In this document: piece by piece, positions 56,311 through 64,000 of the stretch
Layout of the letters: every line of letters starts with the position of its first letter
Numbering within the stretch: the first letter of the stretch is position 1
NCBI GenBank assembly: GCA_035716005.1
Contig: DASTKG010000129.1
Coordinates: 1-64,000, forward strand
Length of the DNA: 64,000 bases
Direction: 5' to 3'
Source of the DNA: SZUA-252 sp035716005
GTDB lineage: Bacteria > Eisenbacteria > RBG-16-71-46 > SZUA-252
Made by a program: the position numbers and the translations under genes
The notes under the pieces: generated by a model
Told to the model about the DNA's origin: nothing
Databases searched by the model: none
Seen by the model: only the letters and a program-made list of their open reading frames with translations

Positions 56311-59300
56311 ATGGACAAGCTGCGTCTGCTGGACGAAGCGTACCTGCCGCTGGTCACCAAGCCGAGCCGCTACGTGGGAAGCTTCCTGCACGCGGCCCGG
56401 AAGGACCCGGCGCAGGCGAAAGTTCGTGCGCTCCTCTGCTTCCCCGATCTCTACGAGATCGGGATGTCGTACCTGGGATTGAAGATTCTCTACCACATCG
56501 TGAACGGGCGCCCCGACGGATTGGCGGAGCTCTGCTTCACGCCGTGGGGCGACATGGAGAAGCTGATGCGGGCCGAGGGGATTCCCCTCTACTCGCTCGA
56601 GTCGCGCACGCCCGCCCGGCACTTCGACGTGATCGGCTTCTCGCTCCAGTACGAGCTCGCCTACACGAACATGCTCACGATGATCGATCTCGCGGGGATT
56701 CCGCTGCGCGCGAAGGATCGCCGCGAGGACGATCCGATCGTGATCGCGGGCGGACTCTGCACCGTGAACCCCGAGCCCTTCTCGCCCTTCGTCGACGCGG
56801 TGGTGGTCGGCGACGGCGAGGAAGTGATGCAGGAGATCTGCGACCTCGTGGCCGAGCGCCGCGACACCGGGATGCCGCGGGCCGAGATGCTTCGCCGTCT
56901 CGGGGCGCTCGAGGGGGTCTACGTCCCCTCGCTCTTCGCCGAGGTGATGAACCCGTACGGATTCGTCACGCGCGAGGCGCTGCCCGGCGCGCCCATCTCC
57001 CGGCCCCGCTTCCGCTGGGTTCCGTCGCTCGATCCGGCCTATTACCCGGAGCGCCCGCTCATCTCGCCGACCGAGGTCACGCACGACCGGCTCGGCGTGG
57101 AAGTGATGCGCGGCTGCACGCGCGGCTGCCGTTTCTGCCTGGCGGGCTACATGAACCGCCCGCTCCGCGAGAAGCGCGCCGATCAGGTGGCGAAGGAAGT
57201 GCAGTGCGGGATCGCCCACGCCGGCTGGGACGAGGTGTCGCTCCTCTCGCTCTCCACCACCGACTACAAGCAGCTCCCGGTCGTGCTCCACGAGCTCGAC
57301 CGCTTCACGAACGAGCTCGGCGTCTCCATCTCGCTCCCCTCGACGCGCGTCGGAACGCTCGCGCCGTCCGTGGCCGACAAGATCGGGCAGGGGCGGAAGG
57401 GGAGCATCACGTTCGCGCCCGAGGCCGGAACGCAGCGGATGCGCGACGTCATCAACAAGGGGATCGACGAGGCGGAGCTGGAGTACTCGGTGAAGCTGGC
57501 GCGCGATCAGGGCTGGGGCGGCATCAAGTACTACTTCATGATCGGGCTTCCGACCGAGACCGAGGCGGATATCGACGGCATCGCCGACGTTCTGCGTAAG
57601 TCTCAGGCGTGGGTGAAGGGCGGCAACAAGCGGATGCACTTCAACGTCGGCATCTCGCCGCACGTGCCGAAGCCGCACACGCCCTTCCAGTGGGAGATCC
57701 AGGACGACATGGAGACCCTCTGGAAGAAGATCGACCGCCTGAAGCTCGGCTTCAAGGGGATGGGAAACGTCCGCCTGAAGTGGCGCGACCCGAAGACGGC
57801 GTTCCTGGAGGGCGTCTTCGCGCGAGGCGACGCCCGGACGGCCGATGCCCTCGAGGCGGCCTGGCGGATGGGGGCCCGCTTCGACGGATGGTCGGAGTGC
57901 TTCGACTTCGATCTCTGGATGCGCGCGTTCGAGCAGGTCGGCATGGACCCGGCCGTCTATCTCCGGCCGCGCGATCTCGACGAGTCGCTGCCGTGGGACC
58001 ATATCCGCACGCCGGTGGTGAAGAAGTTCCTTCTCGCCGAGCGCGGAAAGGCCTACGCGGCCGCGCTCACGCCCGATTGCCGCGACCACGCCTGCTACCG
58101 CTGCGGCGCGCCCTGCTTCACGCCGAAGGCGCGCGAGGGTCGGCGTCTCTCGCTCCAGATGGCTCCGGGGCAGGGGACCGATCCGGCGTCGCTCGCGTTC
58201 GCGATTCCGGCCGACATCACGACCGACGAGATCGTGGCTCGCGTCACCGAGCTCGAAGCCGCTCCGTTCGAGGCGCTGAAGTCGGCGTCGCCGGCGGCCG
58301 CGCGGCACGCGACGCCGTCGCCGGCCACGGCCGCGCACGCCCCGGCAAGCGGCAACGGGCATGCGAACGGGAATGGAAATGGGAATGGATACGGCAAAGG
58401 CGACGGAAACGGGAACGGGAACGGGGACGCGCCCTCCGGCGAGGCTCCGACCGGGAACCTCGTCTCCCGCACCTTCGGACGCCGCCGCCGCAACTGGCCG
58501 GTCGCCGGGCGCGGCGCGCAGGCGACCCGCTACCGCGTCATGTTCGAGAAGGTGGGGCCGGCGCGCTTCACCTCGCATCTCGACCTGGTCCGGATCTTCG
58601 ATCGCGCGCTCCGCGAGACGAAGGTTCCGATGGCGTACACGCAGGGCTTCAACCGCCACGCGAAGATCGCCTACGGGCCGCCCCTCTCGCTCGGCGCGAC
58701 GAGCCGGGGGGAATACTTCGATCTCGAGCTCGCCCAGGCGGTCCCCTGGAGCACGCTCGAGCCGCTGAACGACGTCCTTCCGGAGGGGTACTCCCTGATC
58801 GAGGGGCGGCCGTTCTCCCGCAACGTCGATTCGCTCATGTCGGTGATCACGCGCGCGGAGTATCGCGTGAGTCTCACCGGCTCTTTGATGGACAGGCTCG
58901 CGCGCGGCGAAGACGTGCACCGCGTGCGGCAGGAGCTGGAACGGAACGCCGCGGCGTTCCGCGCCGCGTCGGAGTGGCCCGTGACGAAGCCGAGCCAGGG
59001 CGCGGCGAAGATCGTGAACGCCCGCCCGGCCGTCGTTTCGCTGGAGCTGGACGACGAAGGCGCGATCCCCGGCATTCGCGTGGCGACGCGCCTTCAGGCG
59101 CCCGGCTACGTTCGCCCGGACCTCCTGCTCCGGAGCCTCTTGCCGTCCTTCGATTTCGATTCCCGCCTTCTACGGGTAAGCCGCGAGGCTCTCCTGGTGG
59201 AGCGGGGAACGACGCTCTTCTCGCCTCTCGAGGCGCTGGAGGAGTCGTCGTTCTGGCGGGCGGTGCCCGTGGACCGCGACGGTGCGACCACGACGGACGC

Positions 59301-59337
59301 TGCCCTGGAGGTGGATGCGCCGAGAGATCATCATTAA
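56311..59337 (+). CDS. Radical-SAM (B12-binding-like) protein fused to DUF2344
   Basis: A 1008-residue fusion. Residues about 30-230 form a B12-binding-like Rossmann domain, followed by a radical SAM core with CTRGCRFC (Cys269, Cys273, Cys276). After a Gly/Asn-rich linker (about 678-715) comes a DUF2344 domain (from about 740: RYRVMFEKVGPARFTSHLD). This TIGR03960/TIGR03936 pairing precedes ribonuclease E/G and rplU-rpmA in many bacteria and is suspected to modify RNA or ribosome-linked targets. The exact reaction is unknown. Confidence 0.93.
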   Translation: MDKLRLLDEAYLPLVTKPSRYVGSFLHAARKDPAQAKVRALLCFPDLYEIGMSYLGLKILYHIVNGRPDGLAELCFTPWGDMEKLMRAEGIPLYSLESRTPARHFDVIGFSLQYELAYTNMLTMIDLAGIPLRAKDRREDDPIVIAGGLCTVNPEPFSPFVDAVVVGDGEEVMQEICDLVAERRDTGMPRAEMLRRLGALEGVYVPSLFAEVMNPYGFVTREALPGAPISRPRFRWVPSLDPAYYPERPLISPTEVTHDRLGVEVMRGCTRGCRFCLAGYMNRPLREKRADQVAKEVQCGIAHAGWDEVSLLSLSTTDYKQLPVVLHELDRFTNELGVSISLPSTRVGTLAPSVADKIGQGRKGSITFAPEAGTQRMRDVINKGIDEAELEYSVKLARDQGWGGIKYYFMIGLPTETEADIDGIADVLRKSQAWVKGGNKRMHFNVGISPHVPKPHTPFQWEIQDDMETLWKKIDRLKLGFKGMGNVRLKWRDPKTAFLEGVFARGDARTADALEAAWRMGARFDGWSECFDFDLWMRAFEQVGMDPAVYLRPRDLDESLPWDHIRTPVVKKFLLAERGKAYAAALTPDCRDHACYRCGAPCFTPKAREGRRLSLQMAPGQGTDPASLAFAIPADITTDEIVARVTELEAAPFEALKSASPAAARHATPSPATAAHAPASGNGHANGNGNGNGYGKGDGNGNGNGDAPSGEAPTGNLVSRTFGRRRRNWPVAGRGAQATRYRVMFEKVGPARFTSHLDLVRIFDRALRETKVPMAYTQGFNRHAKIAYGPPLSLGATSRGEYFDLELAQAVPWSTLEPLNDVLPEGYSLIEGRPFSRNVDSLMSVITRAEYRVSLTGSLMDRLARGEDVHRVRQELERNAAAFRAASEWPVTKPSQGAAKIVNARPAVVSLELDDEGAIPGIRVATRLQAPGYVRPDLLLRSLLPSFDFDSRLLRVSREALLVERGTTLFSPLEALEESSFWRAVPVDRDGATTTDAALEVDAPRDHH

Positions 59338-60985
59338 CGCGGCGCCGCGCGAGACGCGGATCGCGATTCTGGAAGAGAAGGAGCTGGCCGAGATCCTGGT
59401 GGAGCGGCCGGAAGCCGTCCGCCGCGTCGGCGACATCTACAAGGGCCGGGTGAACGCGGTGCTGCCGGGAATGCAGGCGGCTTTCGTCGACCTGGGGCTC
59501 GAGAAGAGCGCCTTCCTGCACGCGTCCGATCTGCAGCCGCCGAGCGACGTCGCCGACCTCTTCGAGGACGACGACGAGGCCGAGGAGGCCGTACCCGCCG
59601 GGGACGTGCCGGAAGAACCGGCCGGACGAGGCGGCCGGCGCGGGCGAGGCGATCGCGGCGGGCGCGGCGGGCGTGGGGGCCGAGGCGGTCAGGGCGGTCA
59701 GGGCGGCCATGGCGGCCACGGCGGTCGCGGCGGTCGCGACGAGCCGGTCCCGCGCATCGAGGACGCGCTTCAGAAGGGCCAGGAAATCCTGGTTCAGATC
59801 ACGAAGGAGCCGATCGGGACGAAGGGGCCCCGGGTGACGACGCAGGTCTCGCTCCCCGGGCGATTCCTCGTCTTCATGCCGGGACACGAGCACGTCGGCG
59901 TCTCCCGGAAGATCGAGGATCGGGCCGAGCGGCAGCGGCTGAAGGAGATCGCGCGGAAGATCTGCCCCAAGCAGGCGGGGATCATCATCCGGACGGTGGG
60001 GGCGGAGCAGAGCGAGGGCGAGTTCGAGAGCGACGTCCGCCATCTCGAGCAGCTCTGGCAGAAGATCGAGAAGCAGGCGGCGCGCTCGAAGGCGCCGTCG
60101 CTCCTCCATCAGGAGATGGAGTTCACGACCGGGCTGATCCGCGACATCTTCAACGAGGACGTCGACCAGCTCGTCATCGATTCGAAGGAAGAGCACAAGC
60201 AGATCGTCAAGTATCTCGAGACGTACGCGCCGGAGCTGAAGCAGCGGGTGAAGCACTACCGGGGCCAGGCGCCCATCTTCGATCACTTCGGCATCGAGGC
60301 CGAGATCGAGAAGACGATGGAGCGGAAGGTCTGGCTCCGGAAAGGCGGCTACATCACGATCGACCAGACGGAGGCGCTCGTCGCGATCGACGTGAACACC
60401 GGCCGATTCATCGGCAAGAAGAACCAGGAGGAGACGATCCTCAAGACGAACCTCGAGGCGGCCGCGGAGATCGCGCGGCAGCTTCGGCTGAGGGATCTCG
60501 GCGGGATCATCGTCCTCGACTTCATCGACATGGAGGAGGAGGCCAACCGCCGGGCGGTGTCGGACACGCTTCGCCAGCACCTGAAGCGGGACCGGTCGCG
60601 CACGAAGTCGTTCGCCGTGAGCGAGCTCGGCCTGATCGAGATGACCCGGCAGCGGCAGCGGCCGAGCCTCTCGAACTATTTCACGGAGCCGTGTCCCGAT
60701 TGCGAGGGCGCCGGACGGGTCCTCTCGCTCTCGTCGGCGGCGCTGAAGATCGAGCGGATGCTCCATCGCGTGGGGCAGCGTTCGAAGGAGAAGGCCCTGA
60801 TCCTCCGCGTCCATCCGGACGTGGCGGTCTATCTGGTGGAGCAGGAAGCCGGCCGGCTCGACCGGCTGGAGCGGATGTACAAGCTTCGAGTGGAGATTCG
60901 CGACGATCCGTCGCTCCGGCGCGACGAGATCCGTCTTTTCAGGGGCCGGACGTTCGAGGAAATCACCAAGCAGTACGCGCACTAG
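59315..60985 (+). CDS. rng: Ribonuclease E/G
   Basis: A 556-residue endoribonuclease for rRNA and mRNA processing. The catalytic Asp residues are in VAIDVNTG (about Asp359) and LDFIDM (about 402-405), and the zinc link is CPDC (Cys460, Cys463). An S1 domain (about 40-200) is split by a 40-residue Gly/Arg/His insert (about 102-142). The ATG lies 23 bases inside the previous gene, with GGAGG just upstream. A longer frame starting at 59282 has no such site. Confidence 0.95.
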   Translation: MRREIIINAAPRETRIAILEEKELAEILVERPEAVRRVGDIYKGRVNAVLPGMQAAFVDLGLEKSAFLHASDLQPPSDVADLFEDDDEAEEAVPAGDVPEEPAGRGGRRGRGDRGGRGGRGGRGGQGGQGGHGGHGGRGGRDEPVPRIEDALQKGQEILVQITKEPIGTKGPRVTTQVSLPGRFLVFMPGHEHVGVSRKIEDRAERQRLKEIARKICPKQAGIIIRTVGAEQSEGEFESDVRHLEQLWQKIEKQAARSKAPSLLHQEMEFTTGLIRDIFNEDVDQLVIDSKEEHKQIVKYLETYAPELKQRVKHYRGQAPIFDHFGIEAEIEKTMERKVWLRKGGYITIDQTEALVAIDVNTGRFIGKKNQEETILKTNLEAAAEIARQLRLRDLGGIIVLDFIDMEEEANRRAVSDTLRQHLKRDRSRTKSFAVSELGLIEMTRQRQRPSLSNYFTEPCPDCEGAGRVLSLSSAALKIERMLHRVGQRSKEKALILRVHPDVAVYLVEQEAGRLDRLERMYKLRVEIRDDPSLRRDEIRLFRGRTFEEITKQYAH

Positions 60986-61030
60986 GGCCGGTCCCGGCCG
61001 GAGCCGTACGGAATGAAAGGAAGGTTGGAG

Positions 61031-61354
61031 ATGAGCGAGCAGAAGTACGCGGTGATTCAGGCGCAGGGGCTACAGTTCCGCGTCGCGCCGCAGGAGGAGC
61101 ACGTCATGCCGAAGATGAAGGCGGCGGCGGGCTCGGAGATCACGTTCGACAAGGTGCTCCTCGTGTCGGACGGCACGAAGGTGACGCTCGGCCGCCCGAC
61201 CGTCGAGGGCGCCACGGTGCGCGCCCAGGTGGTGGGGGACGAGAAGGGCGAGAAGATCAGCGTCGGCGTCTACAAGCGGCGGCACAAGTACCGCCGGAAG
61301 ATTGGATACCGGGATTCGCTCACTCGGGTGCGCATCCTGGACATCCGCGCGTAA
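61031..61354 (+). CDS. rplU: Ribosomal protein bL21
   Basis: A 107-residue L21 with the family's AVIQAQGLQFRV and YKRRHKYRRKIGYRDSLTRV (conserved RRKxGHR-like basic part). ATG 61031 is preferred to 61013 because GGAAGG is then well spaced and the N-terminus matches the family. Confidence 0.96.
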   Translation: MSEQKYAVIQAQGLQFRVAPQEEHVMPKMKAAAGSEITFDKVLLVSDGTKVTLGRPTVEGATVRAQVVGDEKGEKISVGVYKRRHKYRRKIGYRDSLTRVRILDIRA

Positions 61355-61375
61355 CGGCGCGGGGAGGAGTAGGAC

Positions 61376-61657
61376 ATGGCTCACAAAAAAGGCGTATCGA
61401 GTTCGCGCAACGGGCGCGACTCGCAGTCGCAGCGGCTCGGCGTGAAGCGCTTCGGCGGCGAGAAGGTCCGTGCGGGCAACATCCTCATTCGTCAGCGCGG
61501 CACCGCCGTCGCCCCGGGGCTGAACGTCGGCCGCGGGAAGGACGACACCCTCTTCGCGCTCACGGATGGCTACGTGGTCTTCAAACGGCGCGGCAAGAGC
61601 GGCCTCCAGATCCACGTGGAGCCGGCCAAGCCCGCCACCGAGGCGGCTCATGCCTAA
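61376..61657 (+). CDS. rpmA: Ribosomal protein bL27
   Basis: A 93-residue L27 with MAHKKGVSSSRNGRDSQSQR and GVKRFGGEKVRAGNILIRQRG in the usual order. GGGGAGGAG precedes the ATG. Its stop overlaps the mdh start by eight bases, coupling translation and the TCA enzyme. Confidence 0.97.
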   Translation: MAHKKGVSSSRNGRDSQSQRLGVKRFGGEKVRAGNILIRQRGTAVAPGLNVGRGKDDTLFALTDGYVVFKRRGKSGLQIHVEPAKPATEAAHA

Positions 61658-62588
61658 GATCGCAGTCGTAGGCGCCGGGAACGTCGGCGCCTCCGCGGCC
61701 CTCTACGCCGCGGAAAAGGAACTCGGCGACGTCACCCTCATCGACATCGTCGAGGGCGTCGCCAAGGGGAAGGCGCTCGACCTCCTCGAGGCGGGCCCCG
61801 TCCAGGGATACGATTCGTTCGTGGAGGGAAGCGGCGACATCAAGGCGGTCGCCGGCGCGGATCTCATCATCGTGACGGCCGGCCTCCCCCGGAAGCCCGG
61901 CATGTCGCGCCTCGATCTCCTGAAGGCGAACGCCGACATCATCCGCGGCGTCGCCCAGGCGATCAAAGAGAACGCGCCGAAGGCGTTCGTCATCATGGTG
62001 ACGAATCCGCTCGACGTGATGACCTACATGATGCACCGGATCACCGGCTTCCCGCGCGAGCGCGTGATGGGAATGGCCGGCGTGCTCGACTCCGCCCGCT
62101 TCCGCGCGTTTCTGTCGATGGAGACCGGCGTTTCGGTCGAGGACATCCAGGCGATGGTGCTGGGCGGCCACGGCGACACGATGGTGCCGCTCCTCTCCTG
62201 CTCGACCGTCTCGGGGATCCCGGTCACGAACTTCGTGAAGAAGGAGCGCCTCGCCGAGATCGTGCAGCGGACGCGCGACGGCGGCGCCGAGATCGTGAAG
62301 CTGCTGCAGACGGGGAGCGCTTTCTACGCGCCGGCTTCGTCGGCGGTGCAGATGGCCGAATCGATCCTCCGCGACAAGAAGCGGCTCGTGCCGACCTGCG
62401 CCCATCTGAACGGCGAGTACGGGTTCAAGGATATCTTCCTCGGCGTGCCCTGCATCCTCGGCGCGAAGGGGATCGAGAAGATCGTCGAGGTTCCGCTCTC
62501 GGCCGACGAGAAGGCCGCGTTGGCCAACTCGGCGGAGGAAGTGAAGAAGGGGATCGCGGACCTTTCGCTGGAGCCGGTCGCGAAGTAG
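61650..62588 (+). CDS. mdh: Malate dehydrogenase (LDH-like)
   Basis: A 312-residue NAD-dependent enzyme. The nucleotide motif is VVGAGNVGAS; substrate Arg lies in GLPRKPGMSR; the catalytic pair is in VLDSARFR and GGHGDTMVPL. Arg in LPRKPG marks malate rather than lactate specificity. The start overlaps rpmA. A hairpin follows the stop. Confidence 0.95.
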   Translation: MPKIAVVGAGNVGASAALYAAEKELGDVTLIDIVEGVAKGKALDLLEAGPVQGYDSFVEGSGDIKAVAGADLIIVTAGLPRKPGMSRLDLLKANADIIRGVAQAIKENAPKAFVIMVTNPLDVMTYMMHRITGFPRERVMGMAGVLDSARFRAFLSMETGVSVEDIQAMVLGGHGDTMVPLLSCSTVSGIPVTNFVKKERLAEIVQRTRDGGAEIVKLLQTGSAFYAPASSAVQMAESILRDKKRLVPTCAHLNGEYGFKDIFLGVPCILGAKGIEKIVEVPLSADEKAALANSAEEVKKGIADLSLEPVAK

Positions 62589-62613
62589 CGCGGTCGCGCG
62601 CAACACGCAGTAG

Positions 62614-62642
62614 GGCCCCGGGCCGTCCATCGGTCCGGGGCC
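62614..62642 (+). terminator. Terminator-like hairpin after mdh
   Basis: Stem GGCCCCGG/CCGGGGCC (62614-62621, 62635-62642) with a loop that can pair further. No T-tract follows. Confidence 0.55.
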
Positions 62643-62709
62643 GCGTTGCATCCCGGCCGTTCGTCATCGGCGGGGTGCGTGGCTACGGACAGGCGAACGA
62701 GGTGGCGCC

Positions 62710-63015
62710 ATGCTTTCCATCGCGCGGGTCCTCTTCCTCGTCGGCGGATCGATCTACCTCCTCCTCTGGGCCGTGTGCGTCGTGGTCTGGGGTTTCGTGC
62801 GCGAGGAAGTGCTCGGGTATGTCGTAGCGGCCTTGATCGTAGGGTTCGCCCCCTTGGGGTTACTGGCGGTCCTCCTGGGGTGGGTGCTGGTCGGCGTCGC
62901 GGCGCGACGGCAACAGGAGGGGCCCGGCCGAAGAGATCTGGTCATGGGCGGCATCGCCTCCGCGCCCGCGATCGGCTTCCTCCTCATGATGGGCCTCCCC
63001 CTCCTCCTCGGCTGA
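62710..63015 (+). CDS. Small membrane protein of unknown function
   Basis: A 101-residue protein with three hydrophobic segments (about 7-29, 35-64 and 82-100), the last shorter. A basic loop, ARRQQEGPGRR, separates the second and third. No family recognised. GAGGTG before the ATG is a possible Shine-Dalgarno. Confidence 0.6.
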   Translation: MLSIARVLFLVGGSIYLLLWAVCVVVWGFVREEVLGYVVAALIVGFAPLGLLAVLLGWVLVGVAARRQQEGPGRRDLVMGGIASAPAIGFLLMMGLPLLLG

Positions 63016-63049
63016 CCGCCGGGCACGTCTGAAGGGAGGATCGCCACCC

Positions 63050-63733
63050 ATGTTCCTCGGACACTTCGCCGTGGGATTCGCGGCCAAGCGGGCTTCGCCG
63101 AAGTCGTCGCTCGGCACGATGATCGCCGCGGCATGCTTCCTCGATCTCCTCTGGCCGATCTTCGTCCTGACCGGGCTCGAGTGGTTCCGCATCGTGCCGG
63201 GCGACACGGCGATGACGCCTCTCTCCTTCGAGCATTATCCATGGTCCCACAGCCTTCTCCTCACCGCCGCGTGGGGGCTCGTCTACGGCGCGTTCGTCTT
63301 CTGGTGGGGGAGCGGCGTGCGGGGCGGCAGCCTGGCGGGGCTCGCGGTCGTGAGCCACTGGGCGCTCGACTACGCGACGCACAGACCCGACCTCCCGATC
63401 GTCCCCTGGAGCGGAGTGAAGGTGGGGCTCGGGCTCTGGAACGCGCCCGCGGTGGCGATCCCGCTCGAGCTGGGGCTCTTCGCGGTCGGAGTCGGGCTCT
63501 ACGTCGGCGGGACGAAAGCGCGCGACGCGATCGGCAGGTGGGCCCTGTGGTCCTTCGTCGCCGTTCTCGTGCTCCTCTACGCCGCCAATCTCACGGGGCC
63601 GCCCCCGCCCGGGCCGCAGGTCGTCGCCTGGGCCGACCTGATCGCGGTCGTGTTCCTGGCGTGGGCCGTCTGGGCGGATCGACATCGCTCTCCTCGAGCG
63701 CCCGGCTCGGGAGGCGCCATCGCCCCCGCTTGA
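63050..63733 (+). CDS. DUF457/YdjM-like membrane protein
   Basis: A 227-residue protein with about six helices. The N-terminus MFLGHFAVGFAAKR, with HYPWSHSLLLTAAW and VVSHWALDYATHRPDL, matches the metal-dependent-hydrolase-like (DUF457) family, whose His/Asp residues probably bind metal. GGGAGG sets the start. The function is unknown. Confidence 0.75.
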   Translation: MFLGHFAVGFAAKRASPKSSLGTMIAAACFLDLLWPIFVLTGLEWFRIVPGDTAMTPLSFEHYPWSHSLLLTAAWGLVYGAFVFWWGSGVRGGSLAGLAVVSHWALDYATHRPDLPIVPWSGVKVGLGLWNAPAVAIPLELGLFAVGVGLYVGGTKARDAIGRWALWSFVAVLVLLYAANLTGPPPPGPQVVAWADLIAVVFLAWAVWADRHRSPRAPGSGGAIAPA

Positions 63734-63758
63734 CTCCTTCCGCCACGATTGCTAGCAT
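63730..63758 (+). promoter_or_regulatory. Promoter of kdsB
   Basis: TTGACT, 17 bases, TAGCAT. The -35 box overlaps the TGA of the previous gene. Transcription would start at about the GTG 63764, so kdsB is either leaderless or starts at GTG 63806. Confidence 0.65.
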
Positions 63759-63763
63759 GACTC

Positions 63764-64000
63764 GTGCATCGTCTCTCGTCCCCCTCAGAGACGCGCGACG
63801 CGACCGTGCGACCGCGGCTCACCGCCGTCGGGATCATCCCGGCGAGACTCCACTCCACCAGACTCCCCGAAAAGGCCTTACAAGATCTCGGCGGAAAGCC
63901 GCTCGTCGTTCGCGTCTGGGAACGCGCGCGCCGGGCCTCCTCGCTGCGGGACGTCTGGGTCGCCACCGATAGCGAGAAGATCGCGGCGGCCGTCCGAGAC
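63764..64000 (+). CDS. kdsB: CMP-KDO synthetase (5' part)
   Basis: The 79 codons inside the window read LTAVGIIPARLHSTRLPEKA, then GGKPLVVRVWERA and VWVATDSEKIAAAV. These match 3-deoxy-manno-octulosonate cytidylyltransferase: the IPARxxSTRLP nucleotide loop and VATD. It activates KDO for lipopolysaccharide, so the cell has a KDO-type outer membrane. Residues 1-14 are not typical; GTG 63806 is an alternative start. The gene runs off the window. Confidence 0.9.
   Translation, partial: MHRLSSPSETRDATVRPRLTAVGIIPARLHSTRLPEKALQDLGGKPLVVRVWERARRASSLRDVWVATDSEKIAAAVRD

Noticed and set aside
58341..58440. CRISPR or satellite repeat
   Set aside because: The repetition is in-frame Gly/Asn codons of a linker with no spacers.
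59640..59740. Non-coding GGC tandem repeat
   Set aside because: It is in frame within RNase E/G and encodes an RGG-type insert.

Overview
The window is a dense, GC-rich bacterial chromosome segment with 46 protein genes (the first and last are cut by the window edges) and two tRNA genes. Several protein types point to the FCB superphylum: large secreted proteins with FlgD-like or type IX-like C-terminal modules, a PorV/PorQ-type outer-membrane protein, a GWxTD-domain protein, an LVIVD-repeat protein and a Sec-exported clade II-type nitrous oxide reductase. A high-GC lineage such as Candidatus Eisenbacteria would fit, but no rRNA is present, so this placement is an inference.

Region 1-6575 is a nitrous-oxide respiration cluster. 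On the minus strand, in transcription order, lie a hemerythrin, a c-type cytochrome lipoprotein, nosZ, a membrane protein, nosD and the first codons of nosF, with repeated 4-base start/stop overlaps. A divergent Crp/Fnr regulator and a second, near-duplicate cytochrome lie upstream. Region 6665-17536 carries a metal P-type ATPase coupled to aconitase, a VTT-domain membrane protein, an M48 lipoprotein protease, transketolase and a GT-C-like membrane protein. Region 17561-28348 holds a gingipain-like C25 protein, gltX, a glycosyltransferase, a two-domain M16 peptidase, tRNA-Gln and tRNA-Glu, and a DedA protein.

Region 28421-41742 is the most distinctive part. It has two secreted or periplasmic proteins (LVIVD, GWxTD), then an orphan outer-membrane barrel with a CRP-like operator and a long hairpin-rich leader. 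A TonB-dependent receptor with its own long leader, a 1052-residue secreted protein and a PorV-like protein follow. The receptor and the secreted protein share an unusual 15-residue Asp/Asn/Gly repeat, suggesting a common cell-surface function.

Region 41748-56209 is mostly envelope biogenesis: dacB-type and ldcA-type peptidases, glutamate dehydrogenase, a rhomboid-TPR protein, a small exported protein, then mreB-mreC-mreD-mrdA-mrdB-lgt-aroE-comF in one packed run. Region 56311-64000 holds a radical-SAM/DUF2344 fusion, RNase E/G, rplU, rpmA and mdh, two membrane proteins and the start of kdsB.

Several gaps contain the same promoter shape, TTGnCn, 17-18 bases, TAnnnT. Those in front of the tRNAs and kdsB overlap the previous stop codon at the -35 box, and two lie so close to a GTG that leaderless mRNAs are likely. 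Start sites, promoters and hairpins were all read by eye.
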